Below, piece by piece: positions 8,784 through 18,440 of a stretch of 64,000 nucleotides of DNA (positions are counted from its first letter, which is position 1; each line of letters starts with the position of its first letter). Source of the DNA: Methyloceanibacter methanicus (GTDB lineage: Bacteria; Pseudomonadota; Alphaproteobacteria; Rhizobiales; Methyloligellaceae); NCBI RefSeq assembly GCF_001723285.1, contig NZ_LPWG01000010.1, positions 1 through 64,000 on the forward strand, written 5' to 3'. Position numbers and translations under genes: made by a program. The notes under the pieces are model-generated. The model was not told the DNA's origin. It saw nothing but the letters and a program-made list of their open reading frames with translations, and did not search any database.

Positions 8784-11194
8784 CTAGCGCAGCGTGCCGC
8801 CGGTGGCCTTGTTGCGCCCGCGACGACCTTCTCGGCCACCGCGTCGATCTCTTCGTCGGTCAGCGTCTTGTCGCGGGGCTGAAGCGTCACCTCGATGGCG
8901 AGCGATTTCTTGCCCTCCGGCACGCCTTGTCCGGTGAACTCGTCGAATACGCTGACATCGGAGATAAGCACGCGATCCGCGCCCGACGCCGCCCGGATGA
9001 GGGCGCCGGCGTCCGTGTCTGCATCCACGAGGAAAGCGAAATCGCGGCGCACCGCTTGGAGATCGGAGGCGTCCGAGGGCCGGCTTGGCCGTGCCTTTGG
9101 CTTTCGTGGGCGGCAAATTGCCGAGATAGATCTCGACGCGGCCATGGGCCCGTCCGCATCGAGCTTCGCGAGCGTATCGGGATGAAGCTCGCCGAAGACG
9201 CCGAGCGTCGTCTTGGGGCCGAGCTTGATCGCGCCCGAACGGCCCGGGTGGAACCAATCCGGCGCCTCGCGGGTGATCTGCACCTTGCCTTGACCGAGGC
9301 CGAGCGCTTCGAGCGCGGCCATGGCGTCGGCCTTGACCGCCGCCCAACCGGCTTCGGGCGCCGCGCCGGACCAATGCCGGCCCGCGCCCGCAAGGGAGGA
9401 CTGCCCGAAGCGGACGCCGCTCGCGGCTGCGGATTGATCCTGCGCCTCAAGACCGCGATAGGCGTTGCCGAGTTCGAACAGTCCGCCGTCCGCAAAGCCC
9501 CGGTCCCGGTTGCGCTTGGCCGCGCTGATGAGTCCGGGCAGGAGGCTCGGACGCATGTGGGACATCTCGGTCGAGATAGGGTTGTCGAGTGCCAGCGCCG
9601 CGTCCCCTCCGCCGAACAGGGCGGCCTCGCTTTCCGGAATAAAGGACCAGGTGACGGCCTCGACCAGGCCACGGGCGGCCAGCAGACGGCGCACGGTGCG
9701 GGCCCGTTTCTGCGCGGGCGTCAAGACCGGTTTGGCGACCCCCGACAGGTGCGACAGCGGCGTCGCCGGAATGCGGTCGACGCCCGTCAGGCGCACGATT
9801 TCTTCCACGAGATCGGCGGGGATCGAAAGGTCGGGCCTCCAGGAGGGCGGGGCGGCTTTGCGCACATGGCCGTCGCCCTCCAGCGCGATCCCGAGAGCCT
9901 TGAGCTTACGCAGGATGTCGCGGTGAAGCAGGGAGAGGCCACTCAGGCGGCCGATCAGCCGCAAGTCGAACCGGAAGGGCGGGTTGGACTTCGGTGCGCG
10001 CCCGGCCACGGTCACGTCGCTGGCTTCGCCGCCACACAGGTCGAGCACCATTGCGGTCGCCAGCTCGATGCCGGGCTCGGCCGATTGCGGATCGATGCCG
10101 CGCTCGAACCTGAACCGCGCATCCGAGACGATGTTCAAGGTCCGGCCCGTGCGCGCCGTGCGCTTGGGATCGAAATAGGCCGACTCGATGAAGACGTTGA
10201 CCGTCTCCTCGGTGCAGCCGGTCTCCTCGCCGCCCATCACGCCCCCGAGGCCGAGCACGACCTGGTCGTCGGCGATGACGCACATCTCCGCGTCGACCTT
10301 GTAGGTCTTCCCGTCGAGCGCTTCGAAGCTCTCGCCTGTTCTGCCGAGCCGCGCATGGACCGCGCCGGTCAGCTTGTCCGCGTCGTAGACGTGCAAGGGG
10401 CGGGCGCGGTCGTAGGAGATATAGTTCGTGATATCGACCAGGGCGTTGATGGGACGAAGCCCGATTGCCTTCAGCCGCGCTTGCAGCCAGGCCGGGCTCG
10501 GCCCGTTCCTGATCCCGCGCACCAGGCGCCCTGCAAAGACAGGGCAGGCGTCCTTCGTCTCCTTGTCGAAATCCAGTCTGACCGGGATCGGATTGTCGAA
10601 CGCGCCTTTGACCGGCTTGACCGGATCCTTTTTGAGCTTGCCGAGGCCCGCCGCCGCAAGATCGCGGGCGACGCCCCGCACGCCGAGGCAGTCGGGCCGG
10701 TTGGGCGTGATGGCGACGTCGAACACGACGTCGTCGAGGCCAAGCGCCTTCGCGGCCGAACTGCCGACACGCGACTTCGCAGGCAGTTCGATGATGCCCG
10801 TGTGTTCGTCGGAGAGTTCCAACTCTCGCTCCGAGGCCATCATGCCGTTCGATTCGACGCCGCGGATGTTGGCCTTGGTCAGGGTGAGGTCGATGCCGGG
10901 CACATAGGCGCCGACCGGGGCGAACACGCCCTTCATACCCGCGCGCGCATTGGGCGCCCCGCACACGACCTGCAGCGTCTCCTTGCCGGTATTGACCTGC
11001 AGCACTTGCAGCTTGTCGGCGTCCGGATGCTTCTCCGCCGTCACCACTTCGGCCACGCGGAACTCGCCAAGCGCCTTTGCCGGGTCGAGCACCTCTTCGA
11101 TCTCGAGCCCGATCAGGGTAAGCGTGTCGGCGATCTCCTCGACGGATGCCTCCGTGTCGAGATGCTCCTTCAGCCAGGACAGGGTGAACTTCAT
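8784..11194 (-). CDS. pheT: phenylalanyl-tRNA synthetase beta chain, with frame slips
   Basis: About 803 residues. The beta chain forms the alpha2-beta2 enzyme that charges tRNA-Phe. The N-terminal EMAP/OB tRNA-binding domain (FRVAEVVTAEKHPDADKLQ), the B3/B4 editing region and the C-terminal anticodon-binding FDX-ACB domain are all seen. Three slips are visible near the 3' end. A T is missing near 9136 and a G is extra near 9073; between them the conserved text EIYLGNLPPTKAKGT appears only in another frame. A third slip near 8815-8822 hides the true end KATGGTLR at 8784. The 2411-nt span is one base short of a codon multiple. Since pheT is essential, these are probably data errors. pheS ends 3 bp upstream. 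Confidence 0.95.
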
Positions 11195-11197
11195 GGG

Positions 11198-12283
11198 CTA
11201 ACTCAGCCCCCCGGCAAGGGTCGGCACGGAGAGCGGCGGAAAGCCGTAATGCTTGAGCCAGCGCAGGTCGCCCGAAAAGAAGGCGCGCAGATCCGGCATG
11301 CCGTATTTCAGCATGGTCAGGCGGTCGATGCCGACGCCGAAGGCGAAGCCCTGATATTTCTTGGGATCGAGATCGACGGCCTTGAGCACGTTCGGGTGAA
11401 CCATGCCGCAGCCCAAGATTTCCAGCCACTGGTCGCCTTCACCGATGCGGATCTCGTCTCCCGCCTTGGCGTAGCCGATATCGACCTCCATCGACGGCTC
11501 GGTGAAGGGGAAATGGCTCGCGCGGAAGCGCATCTTCACTTCCGGCACTTCGAAGAAGGCCTTGCAAAATTCCTCGAGCACCCATTTGAGGTGGCCGAGA
11601 TGGGTCTCCTCGTCGATCACGAGCCCCTCCACCTGATGGAACATGGGCGTATGGGTCTGATCGCTATCGCAGCGATAAACGCGCCCCGGTGCGATGATGC
11701 GCAACGGCGGCTTGTTCGCCAGCATCGTACGAATCTGCACGGGGCTGGTATGGGTGCGCAGCACGGGGCCTCGTCCCGTCTGGGCCTCGGCGAAGTAGAA
11801 CGTGTCGTGATCCTGCCGCGCGGGGTGCTCTGGCGGGATATTGAGCGCGGTGAAGTTGTTGAAGTCCGTCTCGATGTCCGGCCCTTCGGCGATCGAGAAG
11901 CCCATGTCGGCGAAGATCTCGGTGATCTCGTCGGTGACCTGGCTGACCGGGTGCACGCGCCCTTCGGCCAGGGGCCCTTCGCGCACCGGCAGCGTTACGT
12001 CGGCGCGCTCGGCAGCAAGTCTCGCCGCCGTCGCTTCGCGGGCCAGCGTTTCGCGCTTCGCGTCCAGTGCGTCGGACACGGCAACCTTCACGGCGTTGAC
12101 GGCCTGGCCGAAATCCCGGCGTTCTTCGGGCGGCATCGCGCCAAGCCGCTGCATCAGCGCCGACACGCGGCCCTTCTTGCCGAGCGCGCCCACGCGCACC
12201 TCTTCGAGGCGCGCCAAATCGGACGCGGACGCGACCTCCTCAAGCAGCTCTGCCTTGAGGGTGTCGAGTTCGGACGCAGCCAT
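11198..12283 (-). CDS. pheS: phenylalanyl-tRNA synthetase alpha chain
   Basis: 361 residues, normal for the family, starting [17 protein letters not shown]. The N-terminal coiled-coil arm is followed by the class II catalytic core. Motif 2 lies around [25 protein letters not shown], and motif 3 is [14 protein letters not shown] near the C-terminus. It carries the active site of the PheST tetramer and forms an operon with pheT (3 bp apart), rplT and rpmI upstream, the standard translation gene order. No frame problem is seen in this gene. Confidence 0.98.
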   Translation of the reverse strand: MAASELDTLKAELLEEVASASDLARLEEVRVGALGKKGRVSALMQRLGAMPPEERRDFGQAVNAVKVAVSDALDAKRETLAREATAARLAAERADVTLPVREGPLAEGRVHPVSQVTDEITEIFADMGFSIAEGPDIETDFNNFTALNIPPEHPARQDHDTFYFAEAQTGRGPVLRTHTSPVQIRTMLANKPPLRIIAPGRVYRCDSDQTHTPMFHQVEGLVIDEETHLGHLKWVLEEFCKAFFEVPEVKMRFRASHFPFTEPSMEVDIGYAKAGDEIRIGEGDQWLEILGCGMVHPNVLKAVDLDPKKYQGFAFGVGIDRLTMLKYGMPDLRAFFSGDLRWLKHYGFPPLSVPTLAGGLS

Positions 12284-12313
12284 CGGTCTCGCTCCTTGCC
12301 GCTTGGTTAGGCG

Positions 12314-12670
12314 TTACGCCCGGGCGGCAGTGGCGGCTTCGACCAACCCTTGAAAGGTTTGCGGCTCGCGCACGGCGATATCGGCCAGGACCTTGCGGTC
12401 CAGCTCGATACCGGCCTTTTTCAGGCCGTCGATGAGCTGACCATAGGTCACCCCATGGAGGCGCGCGGCGGCGTTGATGCGCTGGATCCACAGTGAGCGG
12501 AACGTACGCTTCCTCACCTTGCGGTCGCGATAGGCGTACTGACCGGCCTTCTCCACGGCCTGCTTGGCGACGCGGATGGTGTTCTTACGGCGTCCGTAAT
12601 AGCCCTTGGCCTGTTTCAGGACCTTGCTGTGACGGGCATGGGCGGTGACGCCACGTTTTACACGGGACAT
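12314..12670 (-). CDS. rplT: 50S ribosomal protein L20
   Basis: 118 residues, full length, starting [17 protein letters not shown] with the long basic N-terminal extension, then [17 protein letters not shown] and [11 protein letters not shown] typical of L20. It binds 23S rRNA early in assembly and in some bacteria represses its own operon. It lies between rpmI (34 bp) and pheS (30 bp) in the infC-rpmI-rplT-pheST cluster. Confidence 0.98.
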   Translation of the reverse strand: MSRVKRGVTAHARHSKVLKQAKGYYGRRKNTIRVAKQAVEKAGQYAYRDRKVRKRTFRSLWIQRINAAARLHGVTYGQLIDGLKKAGIELDRKVLADIAVREPQTFQGLVEAATAARA

Positions 12671-12704
12671 TTATCGGTGCTCCTTAAGCGTTTGCTCGCC
12701 AGCC

Positions 12705-12908
12705 CTAGCGGGCGTAGGGGAGAAAATTCTTCTTCACGATCTTTGCGTCTTCGTCGGAGAGAACCATCGTTCCCCGGGCATTCCGGATGAACTTGTTGGT
12801 CCGCTTGATCATGCCGTGACGCTTGCCGGCGGCGAGGCATTTCACCTTGCCGTTGGCCGTGACCTTGAATCGCTTCTTGGCACCGCTCTTCGTCTTGAGC
12901 TTGGGCAT
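12705..12908 (-). CDS. rpmI: 50S ribosomal protein L35
   Basis: 67 residues from the ATG at 12908 ([17 protein letters not shown] to NFLPYAR), the full length of L35. A GAAGGAAG ribosome site lies just upstream. The 184-bp gap to infC contains a possible promoter (minus-strand TTGCGC, 18 bp, TATAAA at 13036-13065) and a strong hairpin at 12992-13023, so rpmI-rplT may be transcribed or controlled separately from infC. Confidence 0.97.
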   Translation of the reverse strand: MPKLKTKSGAKKRFKVTANGKVKCLAAGKRHGMIKRTNKFIRNARGTMVLSDEDAKIVKKNFLPYAR

Positions 12909-12991
12909 TTGGCTTCCTTCTTTGGCTGGCTCCGGCATTGGCCGGGCCCGCGTTCTTGAACAATATCCGAACAAAATGCTGGAAAGCATGC

Positions 12992-13023
12992 GAGCCGCCA
13001 CGGCATGCCCTGCCGGGCGGCTC
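12992..13023 (-). promoter_or_regulatory. hairpin in the rpmI leader
   Basis: GAGCCGCC (12992-12999) pairs with GGCGGCTC (13016-13023), with a further partial stem inside the 16-nt loop. It lies between infC and rpmI without a T-tract, so it is not a plain terminator. A leader structure for L20/L35 control or an RNA processing site are the likely roles; both are inference. Confidence 0.4.
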
Positions 13024-13092
13024 CTTGAACGGCGGTTTATAAAGGGAATTGCGCCCCCAGCGCAAGCGCCGTACGTGCGATCGGAGCGCGCC

Positions 13093-13629
13093 CTAGCGCG
13101 GCGCGAGCACCATAACCATCTGGCGCCCTTCCAGCCGGGGCTCGGACTCTACCTTCGCGATGTCGGTGGTGTCGTCCTTGACCTTGTTGAGCAACTGGAT
13201 TCCCAGATCCTGGTGGGCCATTTCACGGCCGCGGAAGCGCAATGTCACCTTGACCTTGTCGCCTTCCTCGAAGAACCGGTTCATGGACCGCATCTTCACG
13301 TCATAGTCGTGCGTGTCGATGTTGGGCCGCATCTTGATCTCTTTGATCTCGACGGTGCGCTGCTTCTTGCGCGCCTCGGCGGCCTTTTTCTGAGCCTGAT
13401 ATTTGTACTTGCCGTAATCCAGAATCTTGCAGACTGGCGGGTCGGTGTTGGGCGAAATCTCGACGAGATCGAGCCCAGCCTCGCTAGCGCGCGCGAGCGC
13501 GTCTTCGATATTCACGACGCCGACATTCTCGCCGGTCGCGTCAATGAGCTGGATTTCGGGAGTATCGATGCCCTCGTTCGTGCGGGGGCCGCCCCGGTTG
13601 GGGGCCATCTTCATGGGCCGTCTTGCGAT
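13093..13629 (-). CDS. infC: translation initiation factor IF-3, AUC start codon
   Basis: 178 residues if started at the ATC at 13627-13629. Reasons for this start: AAAGGAG sits eight bases upstream of ATC, and the decoded N-terminus (I/M)[10 protein letters not shown] matches the usual IF-3 start. The ATG at 13614, five codons later, has no ribosome site and would remove conserved residues. IF-3 keeps the subunits apart and rejects non-canonical start codons, so its own use of AUU/AUC is a known autoregulatory device in other bacteria. The N-domain ([18 protein letters not shown]) and C-domain ([12 protein letters not shown]) are complete. First gene of the infC-rpmI-rplT-pheST cluster. Confidence 0.96.
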   Translation of the reverse strand: MARRPMKMAPNRGGPRTNEGIDTPEIQLIDATGENVGVVNIEDALARASEAGLDLVEISPNTDPPVCKILDYGKYKYQAQKKAAEARKKQRTVEIKEIKMRPNIDTHDYDVKMRSMNRFFEEGDKVKVTLRFRGREMAHQDLGIQLLNKVKDDTTDIAKVESEPRLEGRQMVMVLAPR

Positions 13630-13765
13630 GTCTTAGTCTCCTTTGGTGTTGGTGCGCCCTCGCCGCGGCGAGGCACGGGGCGCGACAGTAAAACAAAGTT
13701 AGAAGCGGAAAGTTCTACAAGAAGGCGGCAACACCTGACAAGTCGTGCTGGAATTGGCTTTCGGA

Positions 13766-15089
13766 TCAAGGTGCAGCCGGTGCCGCTTCGGAGTGCTTCG
13801 CGCGATAGACGTTCACGGCGAGCGCGAGGTAGAGCGCCGCGAGACCGGTCAACGCCATCAGCCATCCCTGCCACATGCCCCAGGCGAAAGCGATGATCGC
13901 GAAGAAGGCCGCGACCTGGGCCAGCGCAAACGGCTGGGTCTTTAGCGGGAGGCGCCCCAGGGATAGCAGGAGGGCGGAGCCTGTCACCACGAAGAGGATG
14001 ACACCGACGGCCCCGAGCTCATACCAGGTCTGCAAGAAGGCGTTATGCGCATGGGCGCCCGCGCGCGCGCCAGCCGAAGCCTTCCGTCCTCAGCCTCTTC
14101 TTCCACTGCATTTTCCGATTGTCCAGAGACTGATCGATCTTGCGGGTCGAAGAGGCTCCGATGCCGAGAAACGGCGCCTTGGGAATCTGCTCGGCCGTGT
14201 AGGCCCAAAGGGTCACGCGGGCCTGGGCCGAGGGGGGAAGCCTGTCGGACTGGTGGAGGTCGGCTTTGTAGGCGGCCGCGGCCAGCGGGACGACGAATGC
14301 GAAAGCAAGGCACCAGACGAGCCAGAGGGCATAGCGCGTCACGTTGGGCCAGTAGATGGCGCACGCGAAGACGACCAGGCTCGCGACCAGCCCGACTTTC
14401 GATGAGTCGTGATTCGACAGGAAGATGGTGGCGGCAGCCGCGGCCAAGAGCCCCCCGGCAAAGAGATAGCCTTTCCGGCAGCCAAGCCGTGCCACCATGC
14501 AGAGCAGCGCCGGCCAGAGCGCCATGAGCATGACAGCGACCATGGCGTTCAACTCGCTCGGCGCGATCCGCATGATCTCCCCGTCGCGGACGCTAAATCC
14601 TTTGAGACTGTCGGGCTGGGTGACGGGAAGGAGGTGATAGAGCGCCAGCGTGGCAATCCGGCCCGTGGCGGCTTCGAACAAGATGAATGCGGTGCCGACG
14701 CCGATGCCGGCAAGGAACGCGGTGGCCGCCATGCACAGCGACCGTTTCGGCCAATGGGCCAGCGCGCGCGCGGCGCCATGGGCCATGAGAACGATCAGGA
14801 CGAACCAAGCCGCCGTGGTGAAGGCGCGTTCCGGGTCGAGAGACCAGGTCGCGTTGAGGAAGAGATAGGCCGCGGTTACGCCGAACAGAGCCAGGGGCAC
14901 GTCGATCCGAAGCAGGGCTCTCGGATCGACGCCGCGCGCGAGCGCGAGGATCGCGCAGACGATGAAGAGCGCGATGAGAACCGCAACCGTTGTTTTCGGG
15001 ACCAGAAGCGCTACGAGAGGCCCAAGGAAGAACAGCGTACGGATGATCGCGGGCTCTCGCCGGAGCGCGAGTTTGGCAAGTTTCCGCAT
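13766..15089 (-). CDS. O-antigen ligase-family membrane protein, frameshifted
   Basis: About 441 residues with 10 or more predicted membrane segments. From 15089 the frame runs through MRKLAKLALRRE and a long loop to GIGASSTRKIDQ. It then slips in a GCGCGCGC run at 14058-14071, and the expected continuation HAHNAFLQTWYELGAVG occurs in the next frame to 13766. The motif H-x-H-N-x-F/L followed by LG-x-x-G is the WzyC/O-antigen ligase signature. The 1324-nt span is one base over a codon multiple. Such enzymes join or polymerise glycans at the outer face of the inner membrane. It lies last in a minus-strand set with a sulfotransferase and a glycosyltransferase, consistent with a surface polysaccharide role. 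Confidence 0.78.
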
Positions 15090-15266
15090 GGAGATTCCGG
15101 TGTGGTGTCTCGGGCCCAGGCCCTAAAGTGCTGTAGGATCAACTGACTCAGTCCGTATGCCATAGCACCTCACAGACCGGCCCGGAAGCACCTGTCATGC
15201 CGTGCGGCATGGCACCGGCCACGTCATCTGTTTGGGGGTCGGGACCGTACGCGGCTTGGACCGGTG

Positions 15267-16202
15267 CTAAGCGAGCGTGACCCGGTCTTCCTGCGGCACA
15301 GGCAGTCCAGCGTCGAAGAGGCCCCAGCGCCGCTGCAGCCGGCGGACGATCTGGTGCACGAAGCGGATCGCCTCGTTGCTGATGAAGCTGGACCTGCCGT
15401 TGTCGAGCGCGACCGGGCGCACGGCGCCGGTTTCGTGACGGGCCTCGCGCCAGGTCTCCCACAATCTCTGGTCGACGTTGTTCTCCGCCTCGATGTTCGC
15501 GACCATTGTGCGGGGCAACAGATCCAGCGTCAGCGGCGTCCATCCTGCACCGCGGGCCAAGTCCGCAAGCGTGTTGCGGGGCCGTGCATTGGCAGGGATG
15601 CCGAGCCGGTCGCCAAGCGCGGAGAGCAGGCCGTCGCACAGCGTGTAGTCGCCGACGAACCAGAACATGGACAAGAAAGCATTGGCCAAATCGTACTTGT
15701 CCTGATCGGAGAGACTGGCGATCTGTACCCAGCTCAACTCGAGAAAATTGTTGAGGATGTAGTGGGTGATGAAATTGCGCCGCATCGCCCCGTAGGCGAC
15801 GTCGACGCCATAGGGTTGCAGACCCTCGCTGATGTAGCGGGTCATGCGGTAGTTGTAATAGGACACGAAGTGGCTCGCCGGATCGCGCAACAACATGCTG
15901 CGCTTGATCAGCCGATCCTGAAACAGCGAATCGAGCGAGATTCCCAGGTGGTGACCGCTCACCACGCGCGTGGCGTTGGAGACGGGGAGCCGCGATGAAT
16001 CGTACCGGGTTACGAAGCGGCCCATGCCCCGGCGCTTGCGCAACCGATAATAGGCCGACGCAGGCAACGTGCTCGCCAAGTGCCGATCAATCGTGCGGCC
16101 AGCGCATTTGGGCACGTGGTAGATGAAATGCAGCGGCGGCGTATTCGCGCCGTGCCCCAAATCAGCTCGTGCCTGCATTTCTATCGAAACAGTTGGAAAC
16201 AT
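15267..16202 (-). CDS. sulfotransferase family protein
   Basis: 311 residues starting MFPTVSIEMQARADL. The 5'-phosphosulfate loop is HVPKCAGRTIDRH (about residues 29-41), and the 3'-phosphate site LLRDPASHFVSYYNYR fits the usual RxPxxxxxSxY pattern. These features mark PAPS-dependent sulfotransferases of the type that modify carbohydrates. With a glycosyltransferase upstream and an O-antigen ligase downstream it may sulfate a surface glycan (inference). The acceptor is unknown. No signal peptide; cytoplasmic. Confidence 0.8.
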   Translation of the reverse strand: MFPTVSIEMQARADLGHGANTPPLHFIYHVPKCAGRTIDRHLASTLPASAYYRLRKRRGMGRFVTRYDSSRLPVSNATRVVSGHHLGISLDSLFQDRLIKRSMLLRDPASHFVSYYNYRMTRYISEGLQPYGVDVAYGAMRRNFITHYILNNFLELSWVQIASLSDQDKYDLANAFLSMFWFVGDYTLCDGLLSALGDRLGIPANARPRNTLADLARGAGWTPLTLDLLPRTMVANIEAENNVDQRLWETWREARHETGAVRPVALDNGRSSFISNEAIRFVHQIVRRLQRRWGLFDAGLPVPQEDRVTLA

Positions 16203-16330
16203 GGTTAGTAGACTGGCACCACCATACTTAACATTCTCTTTAGGGCCTTGGTTCCCTACGAGAATGCCCGATTGGCGCCAGCGAGAACCGATCTCTTATT
16301 GAATACAGAATGACGCGGCGGAAGCTAGGC

Positions 16331-16351
16331 AAAAAAGGGGCAAAGTTGCCC
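16331..16351 (-). terminator. intrinsic terminator after glycosyltransferase gene
   Basis: On the minus strand GGGCA and TGCCC form a 5-bp stem with a 4-nt loop, followed by CTTTTTT (plus-strand A-run at 16331-16336). It lies 28 bp past the stop at 16379, so the glycosyltransferase and sulfotransferase are likely separate units. Confidence 0.6.
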
Positions 16352-16378
16352 TGGGGCGCCACACGAAAATTTGAACGA

Positions 16379-17575
16379 TTAGAATGAATTAAATGAGGCG
16401 AACCTGCGGGCCAGTTCCGTACCTAAGAGTTCGTCGTACACGGCAAGCGTAGCCCGTTGCATCTCGCGCAAGGCGAAGTGGTCTTGCGCATGCGACCGTG
16501 CCCGCCGTGCAATTTCCGCAAGCCTCTGAGGCGACAGGGTTAACGCATTGGCCAGGCAGTCGGCCAGCGCGAGCGAGTCGGCGGCCGGGACAACCCAACC
16601 GGTCCTGCCGTCGCCAGCGTCTTCGGCGACCACGTTCTCGCTTGCCGCCCCCACGTCGGTGACAACGACCGGGCAGCCGGCCGCTTGGGACTCGATGCTG
16701 GTGCGTCCAAATGTCTCCGCCCGTGTTGACGCGACCACGGCGATGTCGGCCAAGGTGAAGGCCGCCGGAATGTCGTCGCAATGGCCAACGAGCCGCACGA
16801 TGCCGGCGAGGCCCGCTTCGGCGATCTCCGACTCGAGTTCGCCGCGATACTCGTCGCGCCCTTGGCTGTCGCCCGCGAAAACGAAGACCGCATCGCCGAG
16901 GCGCCCATCCGCCTTCAGCAGGCGTGCGGCCTCGATCGTATGGGCGTGCCCTTTCCAGCGCGTCAGCCGGGCGGCCTGCAGGACCACCCGCTGGCCCGGC
17001 GCGATACCCCAGGCGCGGCGCAGCCGTTCGATGCGGTCCGGCGCAATTCTGTCCGGATCGAAGGCCGACACGTCGAAGCCGCGATGGATCACGTGCAGAT
17101 GCTCCGGCGGCACCGGGTAGCGGCTACTGACCAGGCCGGCCGTGAAGCGCGAGTTCGCGATGACCCGGTCCCCGCGGGCCATGACGCTGTTGTACAGCGT
17201 CTTCAGCCGGCTCCGTCCGCTATAGGCCCCGTGATAGGTCGTCACGAACGGCCGGTTCGTGTGGCGGGCGGCAAGATACGCGCTCCAAGCCGGGGCGCGG
17301 CTGCGCGCGTGCAGCAGCGTGACGTTCCGCTCTTCGACAAGCCGCGTCAGGCGCCTTGCATTAGCGAGGACCGTCACGGGGTTCTTGCTGGCCACCGGGA
17401 GTTCGATGATCTCGCCGCCGGCCTCCTCAAGGGCGGTTGCCAACCGGCCCCCTTCGGTGGCAACGAGAGCCCTCGCCCCGGCTTGGGTGAGCGCCTCGGC
17501 AATTTCGACGGTCGATTGCTCGCTGCCTCCGGTTTCAAGCCGCGGCACAACCTGCAATATGGTCACGTCCGACAT
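16379..17575 (-). CDS. glycosyltransferase family 4 protein
   Basis: 398 residues with a two-Rossmann GT-B layout. The N-terminus LQVVPRLETGGSEQSTVEIA is the acceptor-side GGxE loop. The C-terminal half has the donor-site segments QAARLTRWKGH, FAGDSQGRDEYR and VVASTRAETFGRTSIESQAAGCPVV, with the E-x7-E motif of GT4 enzymes. It transfers a sugar from a nucleotide donor to a lipid-linked or cell-envelope acceptor in the cytoplasm; the donor sugar cannot be told. Divergent from the hydrolase gene at 17622, with only 46 bp between. Confidence 0.92.
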   Translation of the reverse strand: MSDVTILQVVPRLETGGSEQSTVEIAEALTQAGARALVATEGGRLATALEEAGGEIIELPVASKNPVTVLANARRLTRLVEERNVTLLHARSRAPAWSAYLAARHTNRPFVTTYHGAYSGRSRLKTLYNSVMARGDRVIANSRFTAGLVSSRYPVPPEHLHVIHRGFDVSAFDPDRIAPDRIERLRRAWGIAPGQRVVLQAARLTRWKGHAHTIEAARLLKADGRLGDAVFVFAGDSQGRDEYRGELESEIAEAGLAGIVRLVGHCDDIPAAFTLADIAVVASTRAETFGRTSIESQAAGCPVVVTDVGAASENVVAEDAGDGRTGWVVPAADSLALADCLANALTLSPQRLAEIARRARSHAQDHFALREMQRATLAVYDELLGTELARRFASFNSF

Positions 17576-17621
17576 TGCCTCGTTTCACCCTCATCTAGCC
17601 AAAGCGCGGGCACCTCATTCG

Positions 17622-18437
17622 ATGGATCAGCAAGAACCACATTTTCTGGAGATTGGCCAAGTTCTGGAGACTGGCCAAGGCGATCGTCGCCGCCGCATCG
17701 CCTACCGTTTCGACCCGGGCGCGGCGGATGCGAGCCCGGCCATCGTTTGGCTGTCGGGCTTCCTGTCCGACATGGCCAGCACAAAGGTCGTCTATTTGAG
17801 CAATTGGGCGGCGGCCAGCGGCTACGCCATGCTCCGGTTCGACTATTCGGGCCACGGGCTCTCCGGCGGCGATATCGAGCGGGCCTCCGTCAGCGACTGG
17901 CTGGAAGAAGCGCAGGCGATGATGGCGCTCGCCGGTCGGCGCCCCATCGTGCTCGTTGGCTCGTCGCTCGGCGGCTGGATTTCGCTCCTCCTGGCCCGTG
18001 CGATGGCCCGAAGCGGCGACGCCCGTCTCAAGGGCCTGGTCCTCATTGCCCCGGCCTGGGACATGACCGAGAAGCTGATGTGGGAGAAGATGTCGGAGAA
18101 GTCACGGAACGCGGTCCTCACCGAGGGCGTGTTCTACGCCCCGTCCAACTATGACGATCCCTATCCCATCACGAAGATCCTCATCGAAGACGGGCGAAAC
18201 CATCTTCTGGCGGAGGGCGGCATTCCGGTGAAGGCGCCGGTGCGCATTCTGCAGGGCATGCGTGACGAAGACGTGCCCTGGGAGCACAGCCGGGCGCTGG
18301 TCGACCTCCTGGCCACGGACGATGTGGATCTCACGCTGGTCAAGTCGGCCGGACATCGCCTGTCGGAACCGGCAGACCTCGCGCGGCTGTCGCGCACGAT
18401 CGAAGCGCTGATCGATCCCGCATCGCCGCCCGCCTAG
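17622..18437 (+). CDS. alpha/beta hydrolase
   Basis: 271 residues from the ATG at 17622 (MDQQEPHFLEIG). The fold landmarks are the oxyanion region WLSGFLSDM, the FDYSGHGLSGG strand, the nucleophile elbow GSSLGG (Ser about 115) and the C-terminal catalytic His in SAGHRLSEP; the acid is probably in MRDEDVPW. It resembles the ABHD10-like or BAAT-type small esterase/thioesterase group. No signal peptide. Substrate unknown. It faces away from the glycosyltransferase and meets the epimerase-like gene tail to tail 3 bp away. Confidence 0.88.
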   Translation: MDQQEPHFLEIGQVLETGQGDRRRRIAYRFDPGAADASPAIVWLSGFLSDMASTKVVYLSNWAAASGYAMLRFDYSGHGLSGGDIERASVSDWLEEAQAMMALAGRRPIVLVGSSLGGWISLLLARAMARSGDARLKGLVLIAPAWDMTEKLMWEKMSEKSRNAVLTEGVFYAPSNYDDPYPITKILIEDGRNHLLAEGGIPVKAPVRILQGMRDEDVPWEHSRALVDLLATDDVDLTLVKSAGHRLSEPADLARLSRTIEALIDPASPPA

Positions 18438-18440
18438 GTC

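Noticed and set aside
8765-12310. A very long plus-strand open frame opposite pheT and pheS
   Set aside because: It is the antisense shadow of two well supported synthetase genes; high G+C removes stops. The same holds for long antisense frames at 49864-52632, 57486-59786 and 38529-40148.
15178-15220. Terminator hairpin after the sulfotransferase gene
   Set aside because: CATGCC-GTGC-GGCATG makes a stem, but there is no T-tract on either strand.
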